Numbered from the stretch's first letter, positions 24,927 to 34,476 are shown. The stretch is 60,674 nt of DNA from an uncultured Lachnospiraceae bacterium (GCA_900319245.1 ONNQ01000018.1:1-60674); one strand, 5' to 3'. Notes: generated from the letters alone by a model not told the origin. Numbers and translations are program-made.

Positions 24927-25712
24927 GTGAAAACTACAACTGATAAGAGTAATGTAATCTCGCAGATCCTGCTTTCAGCAGTCGCTATTGCGCTGGGCTA
25001 TCTGCTTCTGTTCAACAAGTCTATGCAGCTCCTTACCATTTGCCAGTTCCTCTGCGGTGGCATGATCCTGGTGGGCGTTGTTTCGATCATCTCATTTTTC
25101 GTATCCGGAAACTATAAGCGGATCGACCGCTACGGCTTCACGCTGGGCATTCTGATGATCCTTCTGGCCGGCGTTGGCTTCCTGCGGATGAATGAACTGA
25201 CCGCAAACTTTGATATCATTGCGGGGCTTCTGGCCCTGATCCTCAGTATTTTGACCCTGCAGGGTTCGGTACAGGTCAAGATCCTGAACTATTCCGTATG
25301 GGTTCTCAGTCTCTTGCTCGCCATCATCTGTATGGCCGGCTCCTTCTGTGTGATGGGCGGCATCACGTTGGTCACAAATCTGTTCATCGGTTTCTCCCAT
25401 TGGGTCCTTCTGGTAAGCGGTGCGTCCTGCCTCTTCAGTCTGATCGTCACATGGATCTGCATCCTGCTTGCAGGAAGGCGTGAGAAGAAGGCCCGGAAAG
25501 AGGCCGAGGAGATTGCGCAGGCTGTCATGCACGGGGACTATCAGGAAATCCCGCCGGCACAAAACGACCCTGCTTCTGCAGAACCCGCTTATAAGCCCGC
25601 CGATCCTGCCGAGACATTCCACACGGATTTCACACCCGCTTCGGATGTTCCGCCCGCTGAGACGGCCGCCCCGACCACCATCCAGACTACACCGCCGACA
25701 ACCGAAGGGTGA
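24927..25712 (+). CDS. DUF308/HdeD-like membrane protein with Pro-rich tail (GTG start)
   Basis: 261 residues. GTG is used as start, with AAAGGGGAG upstream. Six hydrophobic helices occur between about residues 10 and 185, in paired hairpins as in HdeD/DUF308 proteins. A charged linker (GRREKKARKEAEE) and a hydrophilic Pro/Ala/Thr-rich cytoplasmic tail of about 60 residues follow. HdeD relatives are tied to acid stress; no direct function can be read here. Confidence 0.75.
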   Translation: MKTTTDKSNVISQILLSAVAIALGYLLLFNKSMQLLTICQFLCGGMILVGVVSIISFFVSGNYKRIDRYGFTLGILMILLAGVGFLRMNELTANFDIIAGLLALILSILTLQGSVQVKILNYSVWVLSLLLAIICMAGSFCVMGGITLVTNLFIGFSHWVLLVSGASCLFSLIVTWICILLAGRREKKARKEAEEIAQAVMHGDYQEIPPAQNDPASAEPAYKPADPAETFHTDFTPASDVPPAETAAPTTIQTTPPTTEG

Positions 25713-25801
25713 CCGTCCGCTGCGCTTACTGCGGGAGCCCGTTTACACACCCCTGTTATGCAGGGTTTTGGCTCTGCAGTGACATCTGCTGCTCCATAAG
25801 A

Positions 25802-25830
25802 ACGGCCGAGCTTCACAGCTCGACCGTTTT
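25802..25830 (+). terminator. Hairpin terminator before the FUSC-HAD gene
   Basis: ACGG-C-CGAGC pairs with GCTCG-A-CCGT over TTCACA, followed by TTTT. It ends the DUF308 transcription unit only about 30 bases before the next ATG, so the next gene either depends on read-through (attenuation) or has an unseen promoter upstream of the hairpin. Confidence 0.7.
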
Positions 25831-25858
25831 TCGATACATGACGGAGGTCCACTTATCT

Positions 25859-27268
25859 ATGAACAGAACTTCACGTTTTAACAGATATCCGGCACAGATC
25901 GTTCCCCCCGGACAGCGAATTGTCCGCTCCGTGATCGCGGTCTGGCTCTGTATGCTGGTCTATGTCGTCAGGGGCATGCACGGAGAGCCATTCTATTCAA
26001 TCATTGCGGCGCTCCAGTGTGTGCAGCCCTACTCCTCCAACATGATCAGCGAAGGCAGAGACCGCATCATCGGAACACTGATCGGCGCTTTCTGGGGATC
26101 TGTGATCCTTTTTGCGGAGCTGCTGCCGGTCGGCGGAAGCTTTCGGACCACAGTAGTCTTCTACCTGCTCCTCGGGATCTTCTCCGGTCTTGTCATTTAC
26201 TCCACCGTCCTTCTGGGGATTCCGCAGTATGCGCTCTTTTCCACCGTGGTCTTCCTCGGTATTGCCATGTACCACATTGAAGACTCCAATCCCTATATCC
26301 ATGTGTACTACAGAACGCTGGAGACCATTATCGGCGTAGGCGTTGCGATCGTGATCAATTCCCTGCATTTTCCCAGAGTCTACGACCGGTCGACCCTGTT
26401 TGTCTCAGGAATCGATTCCGTCCTCTTCCACGAAGACCGGAAGCTCTCACGCTATACCAAAGTAGAGCTGAACCGATTTCTTGATAAAGGCATGAAGTAT
26501 ACGGTATCGACCAGGCAGACCCCGGCCACCGTCAGAGAGATCCTGTCAGATATCAACCTGAAGCTTCCGATCATTGCGATGGACGGCGCTGTACTCTACG
26601 ATCTCCACACAATGAAGTATGTCCGGACCATAAAGATGGATCCAGAACTGGTCACGCTTGTCTCCGATTATCTTCATGAACATTGCATTCCTTTCTTTGT
26701 CAATACCGTCCAGGATCATCTCCTGGTCATCTACTTTAAGGATTACAAGGAGCTCATTCTGGAGGAAGTCAAAGACGCGCATCACGATACCGTACAGCAG
26801 CACATCCAGGAGGAACACGCTCCTTCCGTCAGCTCCTATACTTCCATGGCTAGGCTCTACAGGAAAAAGCGGATCTCTCCCTATCGAAATTATGTGAGGA
26901 CCAATGCGGAGATCACCCACAACGTCATCTATCTTTTGGTCATTGACAAGGAGGAGAACATCGATAGACTTCACGCTTCCCTCATGGAACAGCCCTGGGC
27001 TTCCCGCATCCGGGTCAACTTCGACACCTTCGATTGCGAAGAGGGTGAGAAACTGATGCGCATCTACGCCGCCGACGCGACCCGCGCCGCAATGCTTGCA
27101 CACCTGCAGAAATATGTCGGTGCACCGCAGACCGTCACATTCGGCGGCGACCCCGGCGAGTGCGACGTTCTCATCGAAGACGCAGGACACAATCGAATGG
27201 TCAAGGCTCTCAAAAAGCGCTTCTCCCCCATCGATCTGAGGGGCTGGAAGAACATCATTCACTTATAA
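25859..27268 (+). CDS. FUSC/ArAE-type membrane domain fused to a Cof-like HAD domain lacking the nucleophile
   Basis: 469 residues from MNRTSRFNRYP, preceded by GGAGG; the frame upstream overlaps the previous gene and terminator. Residues about 20-172 form a six-helix aromatic-acid-exporter/FUSC-type membrane domain (RIIGTLIGAFWGSVILF, YYRTLETIIGVGVAIVIN). Residues about 180-469 align by eye to a Cof-type HAD phosphatase. The motif I Asp (normally DLDGTL) is Gly184 in SGIDSVLF, motif II GR is RQ, and motif IV (GGDPGECDVLIEDAG) is partly kept. The HAD part is probably catalytically dead and may sense or bind a ligand for the transporter half. A strong terminator follows. Confidence 0.8.
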   Translation: MNRTSRFNRYPAQIVPPGQRIVRSVIAVWLCMLVYVVRGMHGEPFYSIIAALQCVQPYSSNMISEGRDRIIGTLIGAFWGSVILFAELLPVGGSFRTTVVFYLLLGIFSGLVIYSTVLLGIPQYALFSTVVFLGIAMYHIEDSNPYIHVYYRTLETIIGVGVAIVINSLHFPRVYDRSTLFVSGIDSVLFHEDRKLSRYTKVELNRFLDKGMKYTVSTRQTPATVREILSDINLKLPIIAMDGAVLYDLHTMKYVRTIKMDPELVTLVSDYLHEHCIPFFVNTVQDHLLVIYFKDYKELILEEVKDAHHDTVQQHIQEEHAPSVSSYTSMARLYRKKRISPYRNYVRTNAEITHNVIYLLVIDKEENIDRLHASLMEQPWASRIRVNFDTFDCEEGEKLMRIYAADATRAAMLAHLQKYVGAPQTVTFGGDPGECDVLIEDAGHNRMVKALKKRFSPIDLRGWKNIIHL

Positions 27269-27323
27269 ACGTCACTGCAATCCTGTCCGGATGCCTTCTG
27301 CGGTAAGTGAAAACATATATAAT

Positions 27324-27358
27324 AAGAGGACCGGTACAAACTGTACCGGTCCTCTTTT
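27324..27358. terminator. Bidirectional terminator
   Basis: AAGAGGACCGGTAC and GTACCGGTCCTCTT are perfect complements over AAACT, with TT following on the plus strand and AA preceding, so it works in both directions between converging genes. Confidence 0.92.
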
Positions 27359-27429
27359 ATGAAAGACTATTATAGAATCCTATTGTGCTGTAACACCGGA
27401 TCATACTCGTCGGACAAGCGACTTGTAAA

Positions 27430-28434
27430 TTACTTGTTGGCCTCTACGAGTGCGTTGTACCACTCCTGCATAACATCTGCAGCCTGTACGGATTCATCCG
27501 CCAGCGTCGCCTGGAAATAGTAGGAATACTCCTCGCCATCGGTGGTTGTCACCTGACGGATCAGGTTCTTGCTGCCATCGGCCTTAAAGAAGTCGAAGCG
27601 AACGTTGTCATCAGGGAAAGAGAGAACAACATACTCGCCGTCGGGGCCTTCTTCCATGTCGACATACTCATACTTGGCATTCTGCACCAGTTTCTCAAAA
27701 TACGGAACGCCGTCGACGCCGTTCGGTGCCATAGGGCCAAACTCAGTTGTGCTGATCTCGAAGTTCGCACCTTCCTCAAGGGCTGCGCGGGCAATATAGA
27801 TGGCAGGTGTGCTGTTGTCAAAAGACTTCGCTGTCAGGCCTTCATTCTCCGCGATAAACGCATCTCTCATAGAATCAGCCCATGCGCACGCTGCGGACCA
27901 GTCTTCTTGATCAGCTTCCATCTGCTCGGGTGTCTCACGGTTGTAACGGACATCTGTAGGATGATAGTAGATGTAGTACTCACCGTCCGCATTCTGTGCG
28001 AATACGATCTGACCGGACATATCGTTGCAGAGCATTCTGTTGACTTCCTCTTCGCCGAGCTTGCCGATCGCAAACAGCCAGCCGTAGCCGTCCTCTGCGC
28101 TCTCACCCATTGCTACCGCCGCATCCACAGATGCTTTCTCGCTGACGGTAAAGAGAACGCCGTCCTCCTTGGACTCGGGAATGGTGACAATGACCTTGTC
28201 AGCGAACTCTCCGGGAATCGTCATCTTCATGCCTTCGTTTTCATAAGTGACAGGCTCTGCGGTCTCTGTTACTGCTGCCTCTTCGGTGGTCACAACCGTT
28301 TCCGCTGTCGCCGCCTCGCCAGCCTCGGAGGCCGGCGCAGAAGTCGTTCCGGATGCGCCACATGCTGCCAGGGACAGCACTAGTGCGGGAATAACGATAC
28401 CCATCTTCAGTAAATCCTTTGTGTTCTTTTTCAT
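27430..28434 (-). CDS. Secreted lipoprotein of unknown function
   Basis: 334 residues. The N-terminus is a lipoprotein signal with lipobox LAAC (Cys at about 25), then a Ser/Ala/Thr/Glu spacer rich in acidic residues. The mature part (about 70-334) has mixed alpha/beta character with no motif I recognise; it contains YENEGMKMTIPGEFADKV and a C-terminal YYFQATLADESV segment typical of small envelope lipoproteins. GGAGGAAGAG precedes the ATG. Confidence 0.75.
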   Translation of the reverse strand: MKKNTKDLLKMGIVIPALVLSLAACGASGTTSAPASEAGEAATAETVVTTEEAAVTETAEPVTYENEGMKMTIPGEFADKVIVTIPESKEDGVLFTVSEKASVDAAVAMGESAEDGYGWLFAIGKLGEEEVNRMLCNDMSGQIVFAQNADGEYYIYYHPTDVRYNRETPEQMEADQEDWSAACAWADSMRDAFIAENEGLTAKSFDNSTPAIYIARAALEEGANFEISTTEFGPMAPNGVDGVPYFEKLVQNAKYEYVDMEEGPDGEYVVLSFPDDNVRFDFFKADGSKNLIRQVTTTDGEEYSYYFQATLADESVQAADVMQEWYNALVEANK

Positions 28435-28980
28435 ATCTCTTCCTCCTTAGTGGAAATGGAAACCGATGCACCTGCTTTCCTTTCCGATCTGGCACAGATG
28501 AATAATTCGCCAGCCTCTTTAGCAGGGATCTGTTCGTTTTCGTGGTTGATATATTAATATACCACGCATGATACTATTATCCACGCAAAAACTGAAGAGA
28601 AATTACACAAAAGTCATAAAGTTTTAAGACTTATTGATGATCCAGTCCTGACGCATTATATACCACTGCGCACAGCCTTCATCTTGCCAAAACACAGAAT
28701 GCCGCTGCGCAGACTCCGTTTCAATACTGCTGCAGAATGTTCTCCTCGCCGGTTTCATCCGGTAAAAGCAAATCTTCTCTGTCTTCACACGCATTAAGGA
28801 GGATTTTAGACGTGATAAGTTCTTTGTGACCTCGCTTAATCAGACATGTGGTTTCTATTCCAGATAATGGAGACTTCATTCCCTTTTGCAGATGTCGTGA
28901 GCCTTGCGTAACGGCACTTACTATATATACCACTCTTTTCGTGTATCGGTTACCACTATTACAGTGGTAATTAATGCCTG
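28435..28980. other. 546-bp intergenic region without a convincing gene
   Basis: The region is AT-rich near the lipoprotein start (about 28540-28640), probably its promoter. An 87-codon minus-strand frame (28721-28984) overlaps the panE stop and has no ribosome binding site or recognisable domain; it may be chance or a relic. No strong terminator for panE was found here. Confidence 0.45.
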
Positions 28981-29886
28981 TCAATCACAAAGAATCATCC
29001 GCCTGTACTTTTCATTGACCGGCGTCGGTATGCCGTGCTTTTTCCCCAGTGCAATCACTGTGCCCGCAAAGAGATCCACTTCGGTGGTTCTTCCGGCGAT
29101 CGCATCCTGCCGCATGGAAGGATATCCCTCCGGCTTCAAGGTCTTCTCCAGCGCGATTGCCTCGTCAATGTCCTTCTCGGAGAGTGTGACGCCTTCTGCC
29201 GCTGCCACACGGATCACCTCGCGCATAGCTTCTTTCATCTCGTCGCGGATCGGCCCCGGTGAAGTGATATGGCCATAATCGGTCTCATAGGCTGTGCAGG
29301 ACTGATTCACGCCGACATTGATCAGGTATTTGTGCCACATGGCAGTGCGGATGTCTTCCATCACCTCGTAAGGCACGTCTGCCTCCCGCAGCGCTGTCGC
29401 AACGGCCTCCACCTGCTCTTTCTGGTCGCCATTTCTAGAACCGATCTGTATTTTGCCCATTTTCGTGTAGTGAAGGTCGGTGCCATCCCGCATGGCGTCC
29501 ATTCCAATAGAAATGCAGTCCAGAATCTGCCGCCGATCATAGCGCTCTGCCAGCATATCTTCACTGGAAATTCCGTTCATGAGGGAAATGATGACCGTAT
29601 CCTTTCCCACCGAGGGCTGTATCATCGGGACCACGGCGGGCAGCGCAGGACCTTTCACCGCGACGATCACCAGATCGGCGGGCGCCTTTACCTCTGCAAT
29701 GTCCTGCATAGAAAATGCAAACGGTTCATCGTTGATCGTATATCGATCGTTCTTGTGGCGGGCATAGCGCTCGCTGTCCATCACAAACTTCACGCGGTCC
29801 TCGCCATACGCTTTCTGCAGGCGCGAACCAAACAGCATTCCCAGCGCGCCAAGTCCATAAATTGTTATTGTCTCAATCTTCTTCAT
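28981..29886 (-). CDS. panE: 2-dehydropantoate 2-reductase (ketopantoate reductase)
   Basis: 301 residues from MKKIETITIYG, with AGAGGTG upstream. The Rossmann motif GLGALGMLFGSRL is at the N-terminus, GNGISSEDMLAE-like MNGISSEDMLAERY occurs centrally, and KYLINVGVNQSC carries the catalytic Lys and Asn. It reduces ketopantoate to pantoate with NADPH for pantothenate and CoA synthesis. Related family members act on other 2-keto acids, so the physiological substrate is likely but not certain. It begins 57 bases after the metallo-beta-lactamase gene. Confidence 0.88.
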   Translation of the reverse strand: MKKIETITIYGLGALGMLFGSRLQKAYGEDRVKFVMDSERYARHKNDRYTINDEPFAFSMQDIAEVKAPADLVIVAVKGPALPAVVPMIQPSVGKDTVIISLMNGISSEDMLAERYDRRQILDCISIGMDAMRDGTDLHYTKMGKIQIGSRNGDQKEQVEAVATALREADVPYEVMEDIRTAMWHKYLINVGVNQSCTAYETDYGHITSPGPIRDEMKEAMREVIRVAAAEGVTLSEKDIDEAIALEKTLKPEGYPSMRQDAIAGRTTEVDLFAGTVIALGKKHGIPTPVNEKYRRMILCD

Positions 29887-29943
29887 CACACCTCTTTGTG
29901 CAGCCTCAACACGTGGCTGCGACTTCAACATTCATCTGCCGCT

Positions 29944-32358
29944 TCAACCGGCATCATCGGCCGGTTCTGCAGCCTGCCCGGAACCGGAATCGCCCGGGAC
30001 ATTTTCTGTTTCGGAAAAAGGTTCAGCGCCGCTTCCGTTTTCTCCATTACTGCTTCCGGGATCCTCGGGAGGATCTACGGAGTCTATAGGAGGCGCAACC
30101 GGATCCGTATTCTCCCCGCCTGTCGTTATATTCTCGCCGGTCGACGAACCTTCGAGGGCGTTTTCGCCTGCACCTGTCTTTTCTCCATCCGCAGCGCTTC
30201 CCGCGCCTGAACCGGTCCCGTCCCCGTTCACTTGACCATCCCCCGACTCTGTTCCATTTCCTGGCTCCGTTCCATCACCCGGCTCCGTTCCACTGCCCGG
30301 CTCTGTTCCATTGCCCGGCTCTGTTCCATCGGTGGGTTCCACTTCCGGTGCGAACTCATTGTCGGGGAGGTCATCCGTGGCACCTGTTCCGGCAGGCGCC
30401 TCTTCGGGAATGAGAATTCCTTCCTCATCAAATCGATAGTAAACGCCATCGATGGTCTGCTCACCTGTCAGAACTACGCCGTTTTCATCCGCATAGCTGA
30501 TATCCGCTTCCACGTCTGTCCACGCCGTCGTCTCTTCACCGTTCTCATCCAGGCAGTCGCTCCTCTGGAGCATATCCATGACACTGTTGTCATCATTATT
30601 TCGAATGATCTTGTGCCATCCATGGACCAGTCTGCCATCCTTGTCGAGATGGTAGATCTTGTCCTCCAGTTTTATAACACCTGTCTGCAGCCTTCCTTTC
30701 TGGTCAAAATAGTACGTCTTACCACTGATCGTAAACCAGCCGATCGCCGCCTTACCACTGGATCTGAGGAAGTATCTGTTTCCGCTGATCGTCCTCCATC
30801 CATGCTGCATTACGCCTATATCAGCTGCCTTATACCCTACCATTGACTTTGCGGCAAAATAGTAAATGGCTCCATCGATCCTCTTGAATCCCATCTGCAT
30901 TTTGCCCCTGTCTTTCGCCTTATACGTATTGAGCTTGGGGTCGGCAAAATAATACATCTTGTTATTGATGATCTTGAAGCCTACGGCCATTGCTCCTTCA
31001 TTCGCTTCCTTGTAATACTTGTACTTTTTGTCAATAAAGTAGTATTTTGCCCCATTGATCATCTTGAAGCCGGTCGCTCTTTCCGGCGTAAAATAATACT
31101 GTTTGCCGTTGAATTTCCGAAGGCCGCTCAGCCGGGCGCCCTTACTGCCGTAGAGATACCACTTTCCTTTGCATTTAGCCAGGGTATGGTACGCTTTCAT
31201 GCTGCCGGACTGTAGATAGTATTTGCCGTCTTTCTTAACAGATTTTCCTGAGAAGATCGCGCCTTTGGCGTTAAGCTGCTGATTGTACACCTTACTGGTG
31301 TCAAAAATCGTCTTGTCCAGGTGTACTCCGCACGCCTTGTTAAACACGTATGTTTTCTTAACTGACTTTCCGGTCTTAATATTGGTCAGCTTTTCATACA
31401 TCTTAACTGTATTTCTACCGGCGCCGACCGTGATCTTTCCTCCGGAACAGGTAAACTTAATATTGCCATTATACCTGGTGCTGAAAGTATTGGCCATTTT
31501 TCCAATTCTGGTCACACTTCCATTGATCGATCCGGAACTGTACCTGGTAGGAGAAGAGTTATAGTTTGAAAACCAGGCAAATGCTGGATCAACTTTATCG
31601 AGGAAAAACTGGTTGTTTGACCCTTCATAACCATGATGATTGAGCTGGAATAGATCTGCCTTTATATCCTGGCCGGAATTGGCAAGCCGTCTTTCCCCTG
31701 CCGTCATAAAGTCGCCGCTCATAAGCAGCTTAGCGCCGCCTCCCTCAAACATGATCGCTGCGGAATTATTATTATAATACATGATATCATAGGAGCTCTC
31801 ACTCTCAGGGCTCCCGCAAATATACAGTACTTTGGCAGAGACGCTGCCCACTTTAAAAGTCTTCCCCTTTTTGAGATAGACGACTTTTGTGCCTCTTGCC
31901 TTTGCAGCCGCCAGCGTTTTGGATACGTAGGTACGCTCATATTTATAATAATTGGTATTATGCTTCTTGACATAATCAAGCGGAGGAATATACACCGTCC
32001 CAACATTATACTTGCGTATGATCTCTGCCGTGTTTCCGGCATGGTCGTCATGCCAGTGCGTGACCAGCGTGTCGAACTTTTTCTTTTTGTATCCGTTGCG
32101 GTCGAGCCACGAGAATATGGCCCTGTTATGGTTATCGCCGCTGTCAACAAGAAGCGCCTTCCCGTTCTGGTCAGTGATCATTGTCGCGTCGCCGGTATTC
32201 TTTGCTCCAAGGTCGATCGCTGTAATGATCATCTTGCTGCTTCCGGCATCTGCGGTCAGTTTCAAACTGCACGCCAATACAGGTATGACTACAGCAAGTG
32301 CCAGAAAATGCAGGAATGCGCTTCTACTTTTGTTGGTCCGTTTTTCAGTTGTTTTCAT
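29944..32358 (-). CDS. Secreted metallo-beta-lactamase-fold hydrolase with wall-binding repeats and acidic repeat tail
   Basis: 804 residues from MKTTEKRTNKS, with GGGGA upstream. A signal or anchor helix (about 14-36) precedes a ComEC-like metallo-beta-lactamase domain with the metal motif THWHDDHAG (about 98-106) and downstream LLMSGDF and LNHHGYEG. About eight wall-binding repeats follow (GFKMINGAKYYF, GWFTISGKTYYFD). The tail is Pro/Gly/Thr/Glu-rich, with six-residue TEPG(N/D/S)G repeats encoded by an 18-bp minisatellite. It is probably held on the cell wall and may hydrolyse DNA or a phosphoester outside the cell (inference). Confidence 0.87.
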   Translation of the reverse strand: MKTTEKRTNKSRSAFLHFLALAVVIPVLACSLKLTADAGSSKMIITAIDLGAKNTGDATMITDQNGKALLVDSGDNHNRAIFSWLDRNGYKKKKFDTLVTHWHDDHAGNTAEIIRKYNVGTVYIPPLDYVKKHNTNYYKYERTYVSKTLAAAKARGTKVVYLKKGKTFKVGSVSAKVLYICGSPESESSYDIMYYNNNSAAIMFEGGGAKLLMSGDFMTAGERRLANSGQDIKADLFQLNHHGYEGSNNQFFLDKVDPAFAWFSNYNSSPTRYSSGSINGSVTRIGKMANTFSTRYNGNIKFTCSGGKITVGAGRNTVKMYEKLTNIKTGKSVKKTYVFNKACGVHLDKTIFDTSKVYNQQLNAKGAIFSGKSVKKDGKYYLQSGSMKAYHTLAKCKGKWYLYGSKGARLSGLRKFNGKQYYFTPERATGFKMINGAKYYFIDKKYKYYKEANEGAMAVGFKIINNKMYYFADPKLNTYKAKDRGKMQMGFKRIDGAIYYFAAKSMVGYKAADIGVMQHGWRTISGNRYFLRSSGKAAIGWFTISGKTYYFDQKGRLQTGVIKLEDKIYHLDKDGRLVHGWHKIIRNNDDNSVMDMLQRSDCLDENGEETTAWTDVEADISYADENGVVLTGEQTIDGVYYRFDEEGILIPEEAPAGTGATDDLPDNEFAPEVEPTDGTEPGNGTEPGSGTEPGDGTEPGNGTESGDGQVNGDGTGSGAGSAADGEKTGAGENALEGSSTGENITTGGENTDPVAPPIDSVDPPEDPGSSNGENGSGAEPFSETENVPGDSGSGQAAEPADDAG
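30245..30335. repeat. 18-bp coding minisatellite
   Basis: About five near-identical 18-bp units of the form CCCGGCTCTGTTCCATTG lie in tandem and encode TEPGNG, TEPGSG and TEPGDG repeats in the tail of the metallo-beta-lactamase protein. Copy number in such arrays often varies by slippage. Confidence 0.8.
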
Positions 32359-32465
32359 TGTGATCAGTTTCCCCACATGTCTAAATAATGCATCCGGCAA
32401 ATATGCCAACTATTATTATAGGACAACTGATCATACCCATTTTAGTTATTTTGCTATTCGAAAAT

Positions 32466-32491
32466 GCATTGGTCCAAGTTTGGACCAATGC
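32466..32491 (-). terminator. Terminator after the enoate-reductase-type gene
   Basis: GCATTGGTCCA-AGTT-TGGACCAATGC is a perfect 11-bp hairpin. On the minus strand it is followed by ATTTTCG. It separates the flavoenzyme gene from the metallo-beta-lactamase gene. Confidence 0.8.
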
Positions 32492-32532
32492 TTCGCAAAA
32501 GCTCATGCGATGCTAATAAGCGATCTTACCTC

Positions 32533-34476
32533 TCAGGTGTCATACACAAACGCTCTGTCATGACCGCTGTGCAGTGCATCATAAATCTGACCGGGCTTCG
32601 AGGTGTCACCAACCAGAATGAGCTTGTCGCCGTACTCCGCACGGAACGCATCGATCTCGGGTCTGTTGGAGCGAACGCCCATAGCCAGGACGACTGTATC
32701 CGCAGGCAGGCACTTTTCTTCGCCGGTCGCCACTTCTGTGACGCGGACCTGTCCTTCCTCGATGGCTGTCAGCTTGCAGCCCTTAGCAATCGTACCGCCG
32801 TTCTTGACGATTTCAGTGGCCAGATGCATGACGACACTGGGATAGAGATTGCCGCCGATCTTGTCCATCATCTCCACAACAGTCACCTTATTGCGAGGCA
32901 CCAGATACTCAGCGGTCTCAAGGCCTGTGACACCGCCGCCGATCACGACCAGCGTCTGGTTCTCAACCGGCGCCGCACCACTGAGAACATCTTCTGCTGT
33001 GACTGCGTTTCCGATGCCGGGAATGTCAGGCAGGATGGGCTTTCCGCCGGTTGCCATGAAGACGGCTTCCGCGCCTGTCGCCTTGACTGTCTCCAGATCC
33101 GCGTTCACGCCAAGGCGGATATCCACGCCTTCTTCCACAAGCTGCGCCTGCATGGTCTCAACAAACTCATTCAGCATCTGCTTATTCGGAGGCACAGCCG
33201 CAAGATTCACGGTGCCGCCGAGTTTCTCCGTTGCCTCGAACAGAATTGCGTTAAATCCGCGTTTTGCAAGCGTCAGCGCCGCTTCCATGCCGGCCGGTCC
33301 GCCGCCGATGACAGCAACCGGGCGTCCTTCGCCGTTTCTTACCAGTTTCTCATCGCCGTATTCAAACTCACGGCCAAGAACCGGGTTGAGTGTACATCCA
33401 AGCGGCAGTCCATCGTTGAGAATGCGGAAGCACTCCATGCAGCCGATGCACTTGCGGATCATGACATCCTGGCCCGCTCTCGCCTTGCGTCCCCAGTTGG
33501 GATCCGCCAGGTGTCCGCGCGCAATTCCGACAAAGTCCACGTCGCCTTCTTCGAGCATGAGTTCCGCAAACGCGGGGTGCTTGACGTTGCAGACTGCGAT
33601 GACCGGAATCTTGACCGCTTTGCGGATGTTGGAGGCCAGATTGATCTTCCAGCCCTCCTGGAAATAGTTGGGCTCAATAATGGTCGCACCGGAGTCATAG
33701 GTGCCGCAGCTTACGTTGATGCAGCTGATGCCCAGAGCCTCCAGATACTTAGCCTGTGCAATGCCGTCTTCTTCTGTAATGCCATCAGGCAGATAGTCGC
33801 TGCCGTTCATGCGGACGCTGATCGGGAACTTGGGGCCGCAGTAGGCCTTGATACCCATAATGATCTCTGTGACAAAGCGCATCCTTCCCTCGAAGCTGCC
33901 GCCGTACTTGTCCGTGCGCTTATTGGTATGAGGAGAAAGGAACTGGCTGACCAGATATCCGTGCGCCGCATGGATCTCAACGCCGTCGACGCCGGCTTTC
34001 TGGGCAATGACTGCGCCGGTGACGAATTTCTTGACCATCGCCTCGACTTCTTCTGTCGTCAGTGCGCGGGGCTGCTCGCCGATCACTTTGCAAGTAACAT
34101 CCGATGCCGAAACCGGCTGCTTTCCGCCGATCAGGCGGCTGGGCGTCTGGTTGCCCGGATGGTGCAGCTGTACGAACAGCTTCGTGTCATAGGCGTGTAC
34201 CGCCTCCACAAGGCGGGACAGCTGCGCGATCATGTGGGTATTGGTCACGCTCAGCTGGTTGGGCGTTCCGACGCCGGTCTCGTCGTCGACACGTGTGATC
34301 TCCGTGATGATCAGGCCTGCTCCACCCCTCGCGCGGTCTGCATAATACTTGATCATGCGGGCGCCGGCTTCGCCTGTGGACTCCGCCAGCGAACATCCCA
34401 TGGCGGGCATGACAATGCGGTTCTTGATCTCCAGATTCCCGATCTTTCCGGGTCTGAAGAGCTTCTCATATGACAT
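32533..34476 (-). CDS. NADH:flavin oxidoreductase/enoate reductase-type Fe-S flavoenzyme (Old Yellow Enzyme family)
   Basis: 647 residues from MSYEKLFRPGKIG, with AAAGGAGG eight bases upstream. The N-terminal TIM barrel (about 1-340) is Old Yellow Enzyme-like (GKIGNLEIKNRIVMPAM, EIHAAHGYLVSQFLSP, TDKYGGSFEGR). The CIGCMECF...GCTLNP cluster (about 343-365) binds a 4Fe-4S cluster. The C-terminal half has two nucleotide-binding GxGxxG motifs (VAVIGGGPAGMEAAL, LVVIGGGVTGLETA) for FAD and NAD(P)H. Family members reduce alpha,beta-unsaturated acids, 2,4-dienoyl-CoA, trimethylamine or bile-acid intermediates. It is monocistronic, so no pathway is implied by its neighbours. Confidence 0.92.
   Translation of the reverse strand: MSYEKLFRPGKIGNLEIKNRIVMPAMGCSLAESTGEAGARMIKYYADRARGGAGLIITEITRVDDETGVGTPNQLSVTNTHMIAQLSRLVEAVHAYDTKLFVQLHHPGNQTPSRLIGGKQPVSASDVTCKVIGEQPRALTTEEVEAMVKKFVTGAVIAQKAGVDGVEIHAAHGYLVSQFLSPHTNKRTDKYGGSFEGRMRFVTEIIMGIKAYCGPKFPISVRMNGSDYLPDGITEEDGIAQAKYLEALGISCINVSCGTYDSGATIIEPNYFQEGWKINLASNIRKAVKIPVIAVCNVKHPAFAELMLEEGDVDFVGIARGHLADPNWGRKARAGQDVMIRKCIGCMECFRILNDGLPLGCTLNPVLGREFEYGDEKLVRNGEGRPVAVIGGGPAGMEAALTLAKRGFNAILFEATEKLGGTVNLAAVPPNKQMLNEFVETMQAQLVEEGVDIRLGVNADLETVKATGAEAVFMATGGKPILPDIPGIGNAVTAEDVLSGAAPVENQTLVVIGGGVTGLETAEYLVPRNKVTVVEMMDKIGGNLYPSVVMHLATEIVKNGGTIAKGCKLTAIEEGQVRVTEVATGEEKCLPADTVVLAMGVRSNRPEIDAFRAEYGDKLILVGDTSKPGQIYDALHSGHDRAFVYDT

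Noticed and set aside
25709-25858. N-terminal extension of the FUSC-HAD protein
   Set aside because: It would overlap the previous gene and run through a terminator hairpin; the Cys-rich extension has no family counterpart, while the later ATG has GGAGG.
28721-28984. 87-codon minus-strand frame upstream of the lipoprotein gene
   Set aside because: It overlaps the panE stop, lacks a ribosome binding site and shows no conserved motif; kept only as part of the intergenic description.
32464-34473. 669-codon open frame antisense to the 647-residue flavoenzyme
   Set aside because: It is a shadow of the real gene in a GC-rich region; the sense frame has every family motif and an ideal ribosome binding site, while the antisense product shows none.
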